Shown: one piece after another, positions 8,310-16,167 of the stretch | Layout of the letters: each line of letters begins with the position of its first letter | Position numbering within the stretch: the stretch's first letter is position 1 | Assembly: GCF_907165045.1 (NCBI RefSeq) | Contig: NZ_CAJRAU010000007.1 | Coordinates: 124,001 to 188,000, forward strand | Source of the DNA: Dyadobacter linearis | GTDB lineage: Bacteria; Bacteroidota; Bacteroidia; Cytophagales; Spirosomataceae | Length of the DNA stretch: 64,000 bases | Direction: 5' to 3' | The notes under the pieces: generated by a model | What the model saw: the letters and a program-made list of their open reading frames with translations, nothing else | What the model was told of the DNA's origin: nothing | The model's database searches: none | Position numbers and translations under genes: made by a program

Positions 8310-9749
8310 ATGAAATACCGGGATTTGAAGGCAATTATTGACGGCGACCAAATAGAGAAAGCTATTCAGGCGCTGACTTCTCAAAAAAAGGATATCGATA
8401 TTGACAAGCTCAGAAAACAGTGGAATGTCGATGAGCATGAGGTATTGGACAAAGCGAGCAGAAAGGATCGCGATGTGGCCTACGAGCAAAAAGTCGATAT
8501 CGGGGGCGGCGAAACGCGCATCGACATCAAGCAAAAGACTGAATCTGTTGCACGGATCCCGATCCCGTTTCAAAAGAATATCGTTGGTAAAGCTGTCTCT
8601 TTTCTCTTTGGTAATCCGGTCAAAATAACTTCATCTGCTCAGCAAGAGCAAGAGCTATCTGTTCTTGAATCTGTAAATAAGATCCTTGATGACAATAAGA
8701 CAGACAGTCAGAATAGGGTAGTAGCAAAACAGCTTTTTCGAAGTACCCAGGTAGCTGAGTTTTGGTACCCGGTAAAGGTAACGGAGGTGCACGAAGAATA
8801 TGGCTTTCCTACCCAGTTTAAGCTGAGAATGTCAGTGTTCAGTCCATGGTCGGGCATTGAGCTGTTCCCGCTGTTTGATGATTTCGGTGATATGATTGCT
8901 TTTTCCAGGCAATACACAGTCAAAGACGAAGAGAGCAAAGACGTCGCACATTTCGAAACGTATACAGCAGAGGACTATTACCTGTGGAAAAAATCGGGTG
9001 AAGGCTGGGAAGCGCTCGAAAAGGAGCCGAATGTTATAAAGCGGATCCCCGTCGTGTATGCAGAACAGGAGCAGGCCGAGTGGGCAGACGTCCAGTACGC
9101 AATCCAGCGGCTCGAAACACTGATTTCCAATCATGCCGACACGAATGATTACAATGGATCTCCAATTGCGGTGGCAGAAGGAGAGATAATCAGCCTCGGA
9201 CAAAAAGGCGAGCGGGGAAAAGTCATTGAAATGGAGAAAGGTGGAAAGCTGTCCTATCTATCCTGGGATCATGCGCCAGAATCAATCAAAATGGAGATTG
9301 ACAACCTCTTTAAGATCATCCTAACCTATACCCAGACACCCGATATCAGCTTTGAATCTGTAAAGGGAATTGGCGCCATTTCAGGTATTGCTTTGAAGCT
9401 GCTCTTCATGGATGCGCACTTGAAAGTGCTCGACAAACGCGAGACTTTTGATCCATACCTAAAACGCCGGATTAACATCATCAAAGCATTCGTAGCAATG
9501 ATGAACACCTCCGTTTCCGCGATCGCTAAAAAGCTTAAAATCGATGCCGAGATCACTCCATACATTATCCAGGACGATATGGAACGCATGGAAGTATTGC
9601 TGGCAGCAAATGGGGGTAAAGCAGTGCTATCGCAACGCACATCGGTTGCTCAGTCTGGTTTGGTGGACGATCCGGAGGCCGAGTACGATCAGCTTCAAAT
9701 GGAGTACGAAAAGGCGAATATGACGGGAATTACTGAACCGACGGAATAG
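8310..9749 (+). CDS. Phage portal protein (SPP1 gp6-like)
   Basis: The protein has 479 residues, the usual portal length. It carries family-like blocks: FQKNIVGKAVSFLFGNPVK, the SPWSGIELFPLFDD wing region, and the long helical DNFKIIL/TYTQTPDISFESVKG/ISGIALKLLFMDA stem region, with an acidic tail. Portals form the dodecameric ring that holds the packaging motor. The position directly after the large terminase supports the call. Confidence 0.88.
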   Translation: MKYRDLKAIIDGDQIEKAIQALTSQKKDIDIDKLRKQWNVDEHEVLDKASRKDRDVAYEQKVDIGGGETRIDIKQKTESVARIPIPFQKNIVGKAVSFLFGNPVKITSSAQQEQELSVLESVNKILDDNKTDSQNRVVAKQLFRSTQVAEFWYPVKVTEVHEEYGFPTQFKLRMSVFSPWSGIELFPLFDDFGDMIAFSRQYTVKDEESKDVAHFETYTAEDYYLWKKSGEGWEALEKEPNVIKRIPVVYAEQEQAEWADVQYAIQRLETLISNHADTNDYNGSPIAVAEGEIISLGQKGERGKVIEMEKGGKLSYLSWDHAPESIKMEIDNLFKIILTYTQTPDISFESVKGIGAISGIALKLLFMDAHLKVLDKRETFDPYLKRRINIIKAFVAMMNTSVSAIAKKLKIDAEITPYIIQDDMERMEVLLAANGGKAVLSQRTSVAQSGLVDDPEAEYDQLQMEYEKANMTGITEPTE

Positions 9750-9770
9750 CACAAGGCAGGAAGGCCCCTA

Positions 9771-10130
9771 TTAGGTTTCTTCTGTCAAGCCAAGTCCTTT
9801 TGCCCAACTGATTTTGACCTGACCGTCTCCAAGATCCGTCACTTCAAAACCATGCTTTTTGAGTTCGGGAATGCTAAACGCTTCCGTGTTTGGCGTCATA
9901 CTCGGTGCAAAGCAATTTTCCTTGCTGCTAGAAAACTCAAATTCCCCTTCCATCAGTACGTGGTGAATCATTTCTAGGACAGTGTATAATTCAGCTGGAG
10001 CATCAAATTTTTTCTTCTCGAATGCCTTGGCAAATACCGGACTAATTACAGCTTGGAGCCCTGATTTATTTAACTCATTCAGCTTTTGATATTGTAAAGT
10101 TTCTGCATGAACTTCTTTGGCTGTAAGCAT
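9771..10130 (-). CDS. Hypothetical protein inserted antisense in the head operon
   Basis: A 119-residue protein starting at ATG 10130 (MLTAKEVHAETLQY); the in-frame extension to 10166 looks less likely. It runs leftward between two rightward head genes. It has no membrane segment. The C-terminal part (HGFEVTDLGDGQVKISWAKG) looks like a small beta-strand pair preceded by helices. The position suggests an independently expressed added gene (moron). Because it also abuts the toxin-bearing MuF gene, a regulator or second immunity protein is conceivable. No family recognised. Confidence 0.6.
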   Translation of the reverse strand: MLTAKEVHAETLQYQKLNELNKSGLQAVISPVFAKAFEKKKFDAPAELYTVLEMIHHVLMEGEFEFSSSKENCFAPSMTPNTEAFSIPELKKHGFEVTDLGDGQVKISWAKGLGLTEET

Positions 10131-10177
10131 AACGATCTGTTTTTTCTGAATAAGAGCCAAGCACACTAATAATACTC

Positions 10178-11833
10178 ATGGGAAAAGGAGAAGAAGATTA
10201 CGCCCGATTGCACATAGGCCGAATTGATGCCTTCGCCCTAAAAGTGCAAAAACTGTATCATCAGGCCTTGGCCGATGCCATCCGTATAGGCGTAAGTACT
10301 AAGCATGATCCTAAAAAGCCATTTCGGTTCTCCGACTACCCCAACTTGCAGGAACGTGTAAACTGGATGTTGGTGAATCTAACCAACGGTATAGTGAAGG
10401 TGATCAATTCAGGATCAAACGATGAATGGCTGCTGGCCGAACAAAAAAACGATGATCTAGTAAACCGGCTTTTCGGTAAAAACTTGCCTGCCGCTGTATC
10501 CGACCGGTTCCTCGGTCGCAATCTCGAAGCGTTGGCAGCTTTTCAAAATCGTAAAGTGAACGGGCTTGACCTTTCAAAACGTGTCTGGCGCCATACAAAG
10601 CATTTCAAAAGTGAGATGGAAATGGCTCTGGATGTAGGATTATTGGAAGGGAAGTCGGCGCGGCAGCTAAGCCAGGACACGCGCGCATTCCTTGACGAGC
10701 CTGCGAAACTTTTCCGAAGGGTTCGTGACGCACGAGGACAACTTCACCTTTCAAAGCGCGCTGCTTTGTACAAACCTGGGCAAGGCGTGTACCGTTCATC
10801 GTACAAAAACGCAATGCGTCTCACCAGGACCGAAACCAATATGGCTTATCGTGAATCTGATCACGAGAGATGGCAGTCCATGGATTTCGTTGTTGGTATC
10901 GAGATCAGGCGTTCGAACCATCCCTACGAATGCCCCACTTGCGGACCTCTGGCAGGTAGATACCCTAAGCAATTCAAATTTACTGGGTGGCATCCTCAAT
11001 GCCGCTGCCATGCTGTGGCAATCCTTTCCTCAAAAGAGGAGCGAGATGCCATCGTCGACAGAATACTTGCAGGTGAAGAGACGAGCGCAGTTGTGTCGAA
11101 GAATGAGGTGCGGGATATGCCTGACAATTATAATCACTGGGTTGACAAAAATCGTCAGCGCCTGTTACGCGCGCCAAGCAAACCCTATTTCATCCGAGAC
11201 AACTACGGCAACGCAACAGCGCTGAACCTCTCACTTGACCTGCCAAAGATGCCAGAGTCAGTGATCAGGACACGTGCGTGGGTGCCATCCTTTGGAGAGC
11301 GCTCCGCAGCGATTGCAAACGAGCTGAATGTAATTGTGACGCCGGTAAACTTAAAATCTGACAAGAGGATTTTGGAGAAAGCCCGGCTCGACTACGGCGG
11401 TGATGTGACGAAAGTGAAAGATATAATACGGAATACATTTATCGCAACCAATGACGAGAAGTACGACCAAGTTGTTGCCAAGGTAAAATCCACATTCAGC
11501 GTAGATAAGGTTAAACAACAAACTCCTGATCGAGACCCGATGGGATACAGTGGTACCCTTATGCAGATTAAAGAAAATGGGATTTTTGCCGAGGTACAAG
11601 TCAATACCGCGCAAATGATCTATGGGAAAGAATCGGCCGCCGAAGCTATTTTGGGTAAGGGGCTATTTGACTTGATCAAGCAGAAGTCTGGGATGCCACA
11701 TGGACTTGGTCACAAGTTTTACGAGGAATTCCGTGTGCTTGATGAAAAACGGCCAGGAGATTTGCAGAAAATTATTCGTTTGAAAGCCGAATCGAGAGCT
11801 TATTACACAAAGCTTCGGACGGTGCAGATTTAG
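10178..11833 (+). CDS. MuF-type minor head protein with C-terminal RelA/SpoT-like toxin domain
   Basis: Residues about 1-300 form the MuF minor head part. They include RTETNMAYRESDHERWQSM and a Cys-rich YECPTCGPLAG...GWHPQCRCH block (about 245-280) typical of phage Mu F-like proteins. Residues about 370-530 are extra and resemble RelA/SpoT-fold nucleotidyltransferase toxins: VTPVNLKSDKRILEKA, then VKDIIRNTFIA, then PMGYSGTLMQIKENG and FAEVQVNTAQM. These align with the K-R-EK, D-R, GY and E-Q-T positions of the fold. MuF proteins with C-terminal toxins are a known temperate-phage polymorphic-toxin layout. The small convergent gene overlapping the 3' end is the natural immunity candidate. Confidence 0.82.
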   Translation: MGKGEEDYARLHIGRIDAFALKVQKLYHQALADAIRIGVSTKHDPKKPFRFSDYPNLQERVNWMLVNLTNGIVKVINSGSNDEWLLAEQKNDDLVNRLFGKNLPAAVSDRFLGRNLEALAAFQNRKVNGLDLSKRVWRHTKHFKSEMEMALDVGLLEGKSARQLSQDTRAFLDEPAKLFRRVRDARGQLHLSKRAALYKPGQGVYRSSYKNAMRLTRTETNMAYRESDHERWQSMDFVVGIEIRRSNHPYECPTCGPLAGRYPKQFKFTGWHPQCRCHAVAILSSKEERDAIVDRILAGEETSAVVSKNEVRDMPDNYNHWVDKNRQRLLRAPSKPYFIRDNYGNATALNLSLDLPKMPESVIRTRAWVPSFGERSAAIANELNVIVTPVNLKSDKRILEKARLDYGGDVTKVKDIIRNTFIATNDEKYDQVVAKVKSTFSVDKVKQQTPDRDPMGYSGTLMQIKENGIFAEVQVNTAQMIYGKESAAEAILGKGLFDLIKQKSGMPHGLGHKFYEEFRVLDEKRPGDLQKIIRLKAESRAYYTKLRTVQI

Positions 11834-12063
11834 AATGCTTCGTATTCCTCCCTGGTGATAGTTGCGTTTTCAAGAATAGCGTCGGTCACCAGCCGGTGGC
11901 TTCGCTCAACCTGAAATTCTTTTTCTCCTTTGAACTTCAAGAACCAAACGTTTTGGCCCTCGCGATCTTCGAAGCGGATTGCAGCATCCTCATAGTCATT
12001 CAAGAGGTAGCCAGCGCTATCACCGCCTTTTAGGTTAGTAACTTGGTCGTGGGTGCCTTTCAT
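11830..12063 (-). CDS. Small protein convergent with the MuF toxin; candidate immunity protein
   Basis: A 77-residue acidic protein (many Asp/Glu, little hydrophobic core) with no signal peptide or membrane helix. Its stop overlaps the MuF stop by 4 bp in tail-to-tail orientation. It lies 31 bp downstream of the leftward membrane-protein gene 12095-12718 and is probably co-transcribed with it. An independently expressed small gene beside a toxin-bearing gene fits an immunity or antitoxin role, but that is inference from position; the family is not recognised. Confidence 0.6.
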   Translation of the reverse strand: MKGTHDQVTNLKGGDSAGYLLNDYEDAAIRFEDREGQNVWFLKFKGEKEFQVERSHRLVTDAILENATITREEYEAF

Positions 12064-12094
12064 TCCATTAATGGGCTGTTTGATATTGCTTTAC

Positions 12095-12718
12095 TTAACT
12101 GTTATCAACCTTTTTCTCTGCTTGCTCTTCTGTCGAAGCATCTTCTTTAACCACTGTCGTGCTAGGAGCTGCTGATTCCACAGATGCGTCAGCTGGTACT
12201 AAGACTGCGGCTGGCTGCTTCGCTGCGTTATCAGGTTGGGCGTTTTCGGGTTTTTGGGCGACATTAGTTTCACTATTATTGCTGAGATCAACAACCTCGT
12301 TCGAACCGAAGAAGCCGATATTCCGATAAATACCTTCGTTCTTTCTAACTACTTGCCGTAGCGCTTGTGCAGAACTATACGCATCTACTTTTTTCCAATT
12401 AAAGGCGTCTTGCACCTCATGGAGATCAATTTCATAGAATATTCCCCAAACAGCTCTGCTCTTGAAATCGAAGATTTTATCAATGGAAACAACAAGCCCT
12501 GGTAGGCCCGCAATTACCGCAGTAATCCATCTATACTCTTCCTTGAAAGGGTCTGCCACGGTCAGAATAGCGGAAGTAAAGCTAGCAATTAATGATATCC
12601 ATACAAACCAATGAGCAAGTTTGAAGTCGATGTTAATCCACTTTTTTCTCTTATTTATTTCAGCAGCAATCTCAGCTTTTAAATCGTTTTCGACCTGGGT
12701 AGAAACCGTATTGTCCAT
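12095..12718 (-). CDS. Two-TM membrane protein, SLATT/DUF4231-like
   Basis: The protein has 207 residues. Two hydrophobic segments (about 33-53 and 65-83) sit between a basic helical N-terminus (INKRKKWINIDFKLAHWFVW) and a conserved-looking helix (SRAVWGIFYEIDLHEVQDAF). The last 70 residues are low-complexity Ala/Pro/Glu. The 2TM-plus-helix layout resembles SLATT-type proteins, which often act as membrane effectors in conflict systems, but the match is weak. The gene is leftward, upstream of the candidate immunity gene, in an accessory stretch between the head module and the early genes. Confidence 0.6.
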   Translation of the reverse strand: MDNTVSTQVENDLKAEIAAEINKRKKWINIDFKLAHWFVWISLIASFTSAILTVADPFKEEYRWITAVIAGLPGLVVSIDKIFDFKSRAVWGIFYEIDLHEVQDAFNWKKVDAYSSAQALRQVVRKNEGIYRNIGFFGSNEVVDLSNNSETNVAQKPENAQPDNAAKQPAAVLVPADASVESAAPSTTVVKEDASTEEQAEKKVDNS

Positions 12719-13109
12719 AGAACAGGGAGGTTAGTTTAAATAACGGGAAAACCTGGCAAGGATGTGACTACTCGCTACCTTGCTAAGGTACCCATCTAAC
12801 GCCCTCAATGCTAACCGTTTACTAAGACAGATGCACCATATTGAAATCTGGTAGAAATCCAATGGCTGCATGCCGCAATGCTTCCTAGTTTACTTTGGAT
12901 TGCCTTGAAAAATGTTAGCCAATGTTAGCCAATGTTAGCCAGTGCGGCCGGCATAGATGGGAATATTTAATTTCTACCGCCCAATTCCAAGGTGCGGGCT
13001 GATGGCTCTGCACAAGACTTGTTGTTGGAGTGTTATCTTGCAGACGATGTGATTGTTAGATTTCTGAATGATGTGCCTTTTATGCTAAAATTCACCCCCT
13101 CGAAGTACT
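12719..13109. other. Intergenic region between divergent genes, with a 10-bp triple repeat
   Basis: This 391-bp stretch holds the promoters of the divergent genes 12095-12718 and 13110-14114. Apart from the triple repeat at 12911-12940 I see no gene or clear hairpin. Confidence 0.6.
12911..12940. repeat. Three exact tandem copies of AATGTTAGCC
   Basis: Three head-to-tail 10-bp units, one helical turn apart. They could be a protein-binding array for the divergent promoters or a slippage product. There are too few units and no spacers, so this is not a CRISPR array. Confidence 0.85.
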
Positions 13110-14114
13110 ATGCATCGTTTTTCTATTCTAAAAAGACAAACTATTGAAGTTTGGAGGCGTTTTAAACTTTTGTTTATCATCTATTTTCTATTTTGTATCT
13201 GCTGGATTGTTTCTGAATATTACCGGGTAGAGCTGGAATGTGCCGTCGAAGGTACACTAGGTGAAGGGTTCGTTCTGTCATGGCAATCGTCACTGTTTCA
13301 GGATCTGTTATTTTTCGGACTGACCGGCTTCCTGGGACTCGTTCTAAGTACCCGTTTACCTCATGAAGAAAACTTTGAAACTCGGTCTAACGTGCTGGCC
13401 AACGCTTTGAATGTCGGTCCCGAGGCGAAAAGGTTTGTTCGGGAAGCTCTGGGGGATTTGATGGTATTTAACAAGACTACGACAATTACAATCCATGTAG
13501 AGAGATTTAATGCCGAAGATCAGATCGCAGCTGTGTTCTGTACCCATGAAAATACTCTGCGAAACATGTGCTCAGATCAGCCATTCAAATTTCCGGTAAG
13601 TGCTTATGTTATACCTGGTCCCTCTCAAAATGGCGAGTACGGGTATCTGTCAAAGCTCTCTTTTGAAGATAAGGTGAACATGCAAAACAGCATTTCGGTT
13701 CATGGCGGAGGCGTGCGTCATTTAGATAAGACCGGATTTGAATACGATAATAGGTTGGTAATTGCTCCCGATGGAACACTGGTCCAAAAGTTGGAATATC
13801 TTATATATTGCAAGACTGACAATGACAAATCCAATCCCGATAGTACACTGTTTTTCAAAAGCCAGATGTTTACTGAGAAGTTTACTGTCCAAATAGTTAA
13901 CAAAACCGGGATCGATTTACGGTATACCTACTCTTACCCGGACAGGCGGCGCAGAAGCGATGATACCAACCTGAAGCTGATAACAGAATCTGGAAAGGTT
14001 TCCGCGAAGAAAAAAACTGGTAGACCTAGTACCCAGAACGATCGTGTTCATCTTGTTGTTAACAATAAGTATATGCATCGGCAAGACAGATTCGAAATTT
14101 CTTTATATGTATGA
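13110..14114 (+). CDS. Membrane protein with large cytoplasmic domain, 334 aa, unknown
   Basis: Two N-terminal transmembrane helices (about residues 18-36 and 62-80) are followed by about 250 soluble residues. The soluble part has beta-strand character (TTITIHVERFNAEDQ, FTVQIVNKTGIDLRYTY) and a basic tail (KKKTGRPSTQNDR). It resembles no family I know. It is rightward and isolated between leftward genes, which fits an independently expressed lysogenic-conversion gene. The AT-leaning composition differs somewhat from the head genes. Confidence 0.65.
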   Translation: MHRFSILKRQTIEVWRRFKLLFIIYFLFCICWIVSEYYRVELECAVEGTLGEGFVLSWQSSLFQDLLFFGLTGFLGLVLSTRLPHEENFETRSNVLANALNVGPEAKRFVREALGDLMVFNKTTTITIHVERFNAEDQIAAVFCTHENTLRNMCSDQPFKFPVSAYVIPGPSQNGEYGYLSKLSFEDKVNMQNSISVHGGGVRHLDKTGFEYDNRLVIAPDGTLVQKLEYLIYCKTDNDKSNPDSTLFFKSQMFTEKFTVQIVNKTGIDLRYTYSYPDRRRRSDDTNLKLITESGKVSAKKKTGRPSTQNDRVHLVVNNKYMHRQDRFEISLYV

Positions 14115-14168
14115 TAGAGCTCAAATACGTTTTTTCAATGCGTTTGCGTTTTTTGCGAAAGAATGATG

Positions 14169-14225
14169 TAAATTTGTATAGTAAACATGATAAACATAAC
14201 GAAAATGCCAGGAGGCGGTAATTAA
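14169..14225 (+). promoter_or_regulatory. Bacteroidota-type promoter with a 12-codon reading frame
   Basis: TAAATTTG at 14169-14176 fits the -7 element (TAnnTTTG) used by the Bacteroidota housekeeping sigma factor. A plausible TTG element lies upstream, although the spacing is a little long (about 22). Ten bases after the -7 element a short frame starts at ATG 14187 and ends at 14225, encoding MINITKMPGGGN. No longer rightward gene follows, so the transcript may be a small RNA or encode only this peptide. Confidence 0.3.
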
Positions 14226-14351
14226 TATAATTTAAAATACCTGCTTAGATTGTTCGCAGGTTGTGCTCAGACGGGCTCGTAACGTTCTTTCACATTGAAA
14301 AGAATGCTACCCTTAGGACTTCACAGCCCCACTCATTGCAAACTTCAATGC

Positions 14352-14576
14352 TCAGTTCAATATAAAAATCACCGGCGTCATTGGATTGAAAAGCGATCCA
14401 TGCTGATCAACCACAGGCGTAAGCCTGATCCATGCAGTTTGAATGATATCTCTGTTCTTGCATTTGAATGAGTACCATTGTTGACTGTTTTCGAACAGGT
14501 ACCGCATAAAGTTTGTGTCGTGAGAAACTAAGCTCCATTTGATCGGATAGATCTTTCCCTTGCTTTGATATTTCAT
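14352..14576 (-). CDS. Hypothetical phage protein, 74 aa
   Basis: A short protein with ordinary composition, including several Trp and Tyr residues (YPIKWSLVSH, QQWYSFKCKN, QTAWIRLTP). It lies 26 bp downstream of the leftward gene 14603-14953, at the end of the early transcript. The run TPVVDQHGSLFNPMTP looks structured rather than random. Family unknown. Confidence 0.5.
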   Translation of the reverse strand: MKYQSKGKIYPIKWSLVSHDTNFMRYLFENSQQWYSFKCKNRDIIQTAWIRLTPVVDQHGSLFNPMTPVIFILN

Positions 14577-14602
14577 GTTTGACAGGTGGGGACAGGCAAA
14601 AA

Positions 14603-14953
14603 TTAGATGATTTGATCGTCTGTTGATATTTGGTAGTCCCTGCCTTGAAAAGGCTCATACTTTACAATTTCACCACTTTGGGTATCCCACCATTCCCACT
14701 GCTTCTTTTTAACGTTGCGACGCTTTTCGCAATACAGGGAGTGGAATATGTAGCCGTCTTTAATATTTCCAGAGAGTAGATTGATTTCAGCCTTCTTCGT
14801 GTCGATTTTGGCTTTGTAGCTTGAAGTAACACTCTTCTTTTCATCTTCGAGCGAATTCATTTCTATCTGCTTTTCCGCGAGAGTAAATGCCATGTCGTTG
14901 CGTTCATCCTGAGTCAGGATGTGCTTAATATTCACGTATTCCATTGTTGCCAT
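14603..14953 (-). CDS. Hypothetical phage protein with coiled coil, 116 aa
   Basis: The first two thirds (residues 15-65) are Lys/Glu-rich helix that could form a coiled coil. The last part is aromatic and beta-like (KKKQWEWWDTQSGEIVKYEP). Soluble, with no catalytic motif. It is in the leftward early operon, between a 43-residue membrane peptide gene and a 74-residue gene. Function not recognised. Confidence 0.65.
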   Translation of the reverse strand: MATMEYVNIKHILTQDERNDMAFTLAEKQIEMNSLEDEKKSVTSSYKAKIDTKKAEINLLSGNIKDGYIFHSLYCEKRRNVKKKQWEWWDTQSGEIVKYEPFQGRDYQISTDDQII

Positions 14954-14964
14954 TTTAGGAGTTA

Positions 14965-15096
14965 TTAAAGGTTGAAAATAGATTTACAGGCTTTGACAAT
15001 ACCGCCGACTATCACAAATGGCAAGACAGCAATGCAAACGATAGATGTGGCAAAAAGCCAGACGATGGCTGCTGCTATTTTTAAAGGATATAACAT
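14965..15096 (-). CDS. Small membrane protein, 43 aa
   Basis: ATG at 15096 opens a frame encoding a single long hydrophobic helix (AAAIVWLFATSIVCIAVLPF and on) with a basic N-terminus (MLYPLK) and a C-terminus with three Lys. This is a textbook one-pass membrane peptide. It lies 11 bp upstream of the gene ending the early operon and shares its strand. Possible roles are exclusion of other phages or control of a membrane partner; neither is shown. Confidence 0.5.
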   Translation of the reverse strand: MLYPLKIAAAIVWLFATSIVCIAVLPFVIVGGIVKACKSIFNL

Positions 15097-15182
15097 GATG
15101 ATCAGGTGTTTACCGTTAAATCGATGTGTCTTTTACATTCGAATATTATTTTCATTATTTGATCAATCCTTAGCCTGTTCAC

Positions 15183-15395
15183 ATGAGAAAAATCAAAATG
15201 CCTGGTCTTCAAAAGTTCAGTAACTTCACATTGAAGAAACAGATCATTCGGCGGTCGACGGTGCTATCCAGCACATATACCAGAGGCGTTTGGCACGGGA
15301 TTGTCACTCCTGTGCGATTTGCAAACCCGCAGGTGCGGAGCTCAGATAACGTCTGGCGGCGCGTTACTAAACCATACCCTAATTCTGATCTTTAA
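15183..15395 (+). CDS. Doubtful small basic protein, 70 aa
   Basis: The reading frame starts at ATG 15183 and ends 17 bp inside the convergent exonuclease gene. The product is very basic (KKQIIRRSTVLSS, RRVTKPYPNSDL). It runs against the surrounding early operon and I recognise no family, so it may be chance. The remainder of 15097-15378 shows nothing else. Confidence 0.25.
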   Translation: MRKIKMPGLQKFSNFTLKKQIIRRSTVLSSTYTRGVWHGIVTPVRFANPQVRSSDNVWRRVTKPYPNSDL

Positions 15396-16164
15396 TACCG
15401 TGAAAATGTTGGTCAACCAACTGCGCGGCAATTGTATAGGTGTCGCCCGGGAAATTGCTTCTCATCATCCATTCCAGGAAATCAATGTGATTTTTAGCTG
15501 GGTTGCCCCGGTGCTTGCCGAAGTTCAGCAGCAGCTCACCCTCTTTGTTGTAGACGAACTTGCCTGACAGGTCAGCGACCTTGTTTCCGTAGTTGGTGTA
15601 CAGAGCCAGCTCATCCGGAGTCTGCGGGAATCCTGCTTTGTCTCCATACTTTTCCAGCATGGCAAGAAAGACGTCGAGCGTCGCTTCGATATCTGCCTGC
15701 GCGCTGTGAGCATCTACCAGCTCTCTGCCCAGGTAAAGCTTTACCGCGGCGGTGAGTGTGCGCGGCTCTTCAATTTTGAACAGGTTCCCGGCGTCAAACA
15801 TTCTGAATTGTTGGTAGTCCCAATAATGACCCGCCCGGGCAAATTCATGAAATAACATCGGCACATCATAGCTGTTGCTATTGAAACCGGCTATATCACA
15901 GCCCTCTATCAGATCGAGCAGGTCTTTCGCCAGCTGTTTGAAAGTGGGCTCGTTTGCCACATCTTCATCTTTGATTCCGTGAACATCAGACGCGCCGGCT
16001 GGAATGGGAATGGTTGGGTTGACTCTGCGGCACACACTATTAATCTGGCCAGAGTCAGGATCGAGCTTGCAGACTGCGATTTCAACGATGCGGTCGTTTT
16101 CCCGGTCCACGCCGGTGGCTTCGAGATCGATAAATGCGATTGGACGGTCAAATTGAATTTTCAT
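15379..16164 (-). CDS. DEDDh 3'-5' exonuclease (DnaQ-like)
   Basis: The exonuclease motifs are clear: Exo I IDLEATG (Asp13, Glu15), Exo II in AGFNSNSYDVPML, and Exo III HSAQADIEAT with the catalytic His and Asp five residues apart. The C-terminal region (LLLNFGKHRGNPA...FLEWMMRSNFPGDT) resembles a small DUF3820-like domain often fused to phage exonucleases. It would degrade DNA ends or single strands in replication or recombination. It is followed 3 bp upstream by the RecE-like nuclease gene, forming a recombination module. Confidence 0.88.
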   Translation of the reverse strand: MKIQFDRPIAFIDLEATGVDRENDRIVEIAVCKLDPDSGQINSVCRRVNPTIPIPAGASDVHGIKDEDVANEPTFKQLAKDLLDLIEGCDIAGFNSNSYDVPMLFHEFARAGHYWDYQQFRMFDAGNLFKIEEPRTLTAAVKLYLGRELVDAHSAQADIEATLDVFLAMLEKYGDKAGFPQTPDELALYTNYGNKVADLSGKFVYNKEGELLLNFGKHRGNPAKNHIDFLEWMMRSNFPGDTYTIAAQLVDQHFHGIKDQN

Positions 16165-16167
16165 CTT

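Noticed and set aside
12911..12940. Triple 10-bp repeat considered as a CRISPR fragment
   Set aside because: Units are contiguous without spacers, too short, and there are no cas genes in the window.
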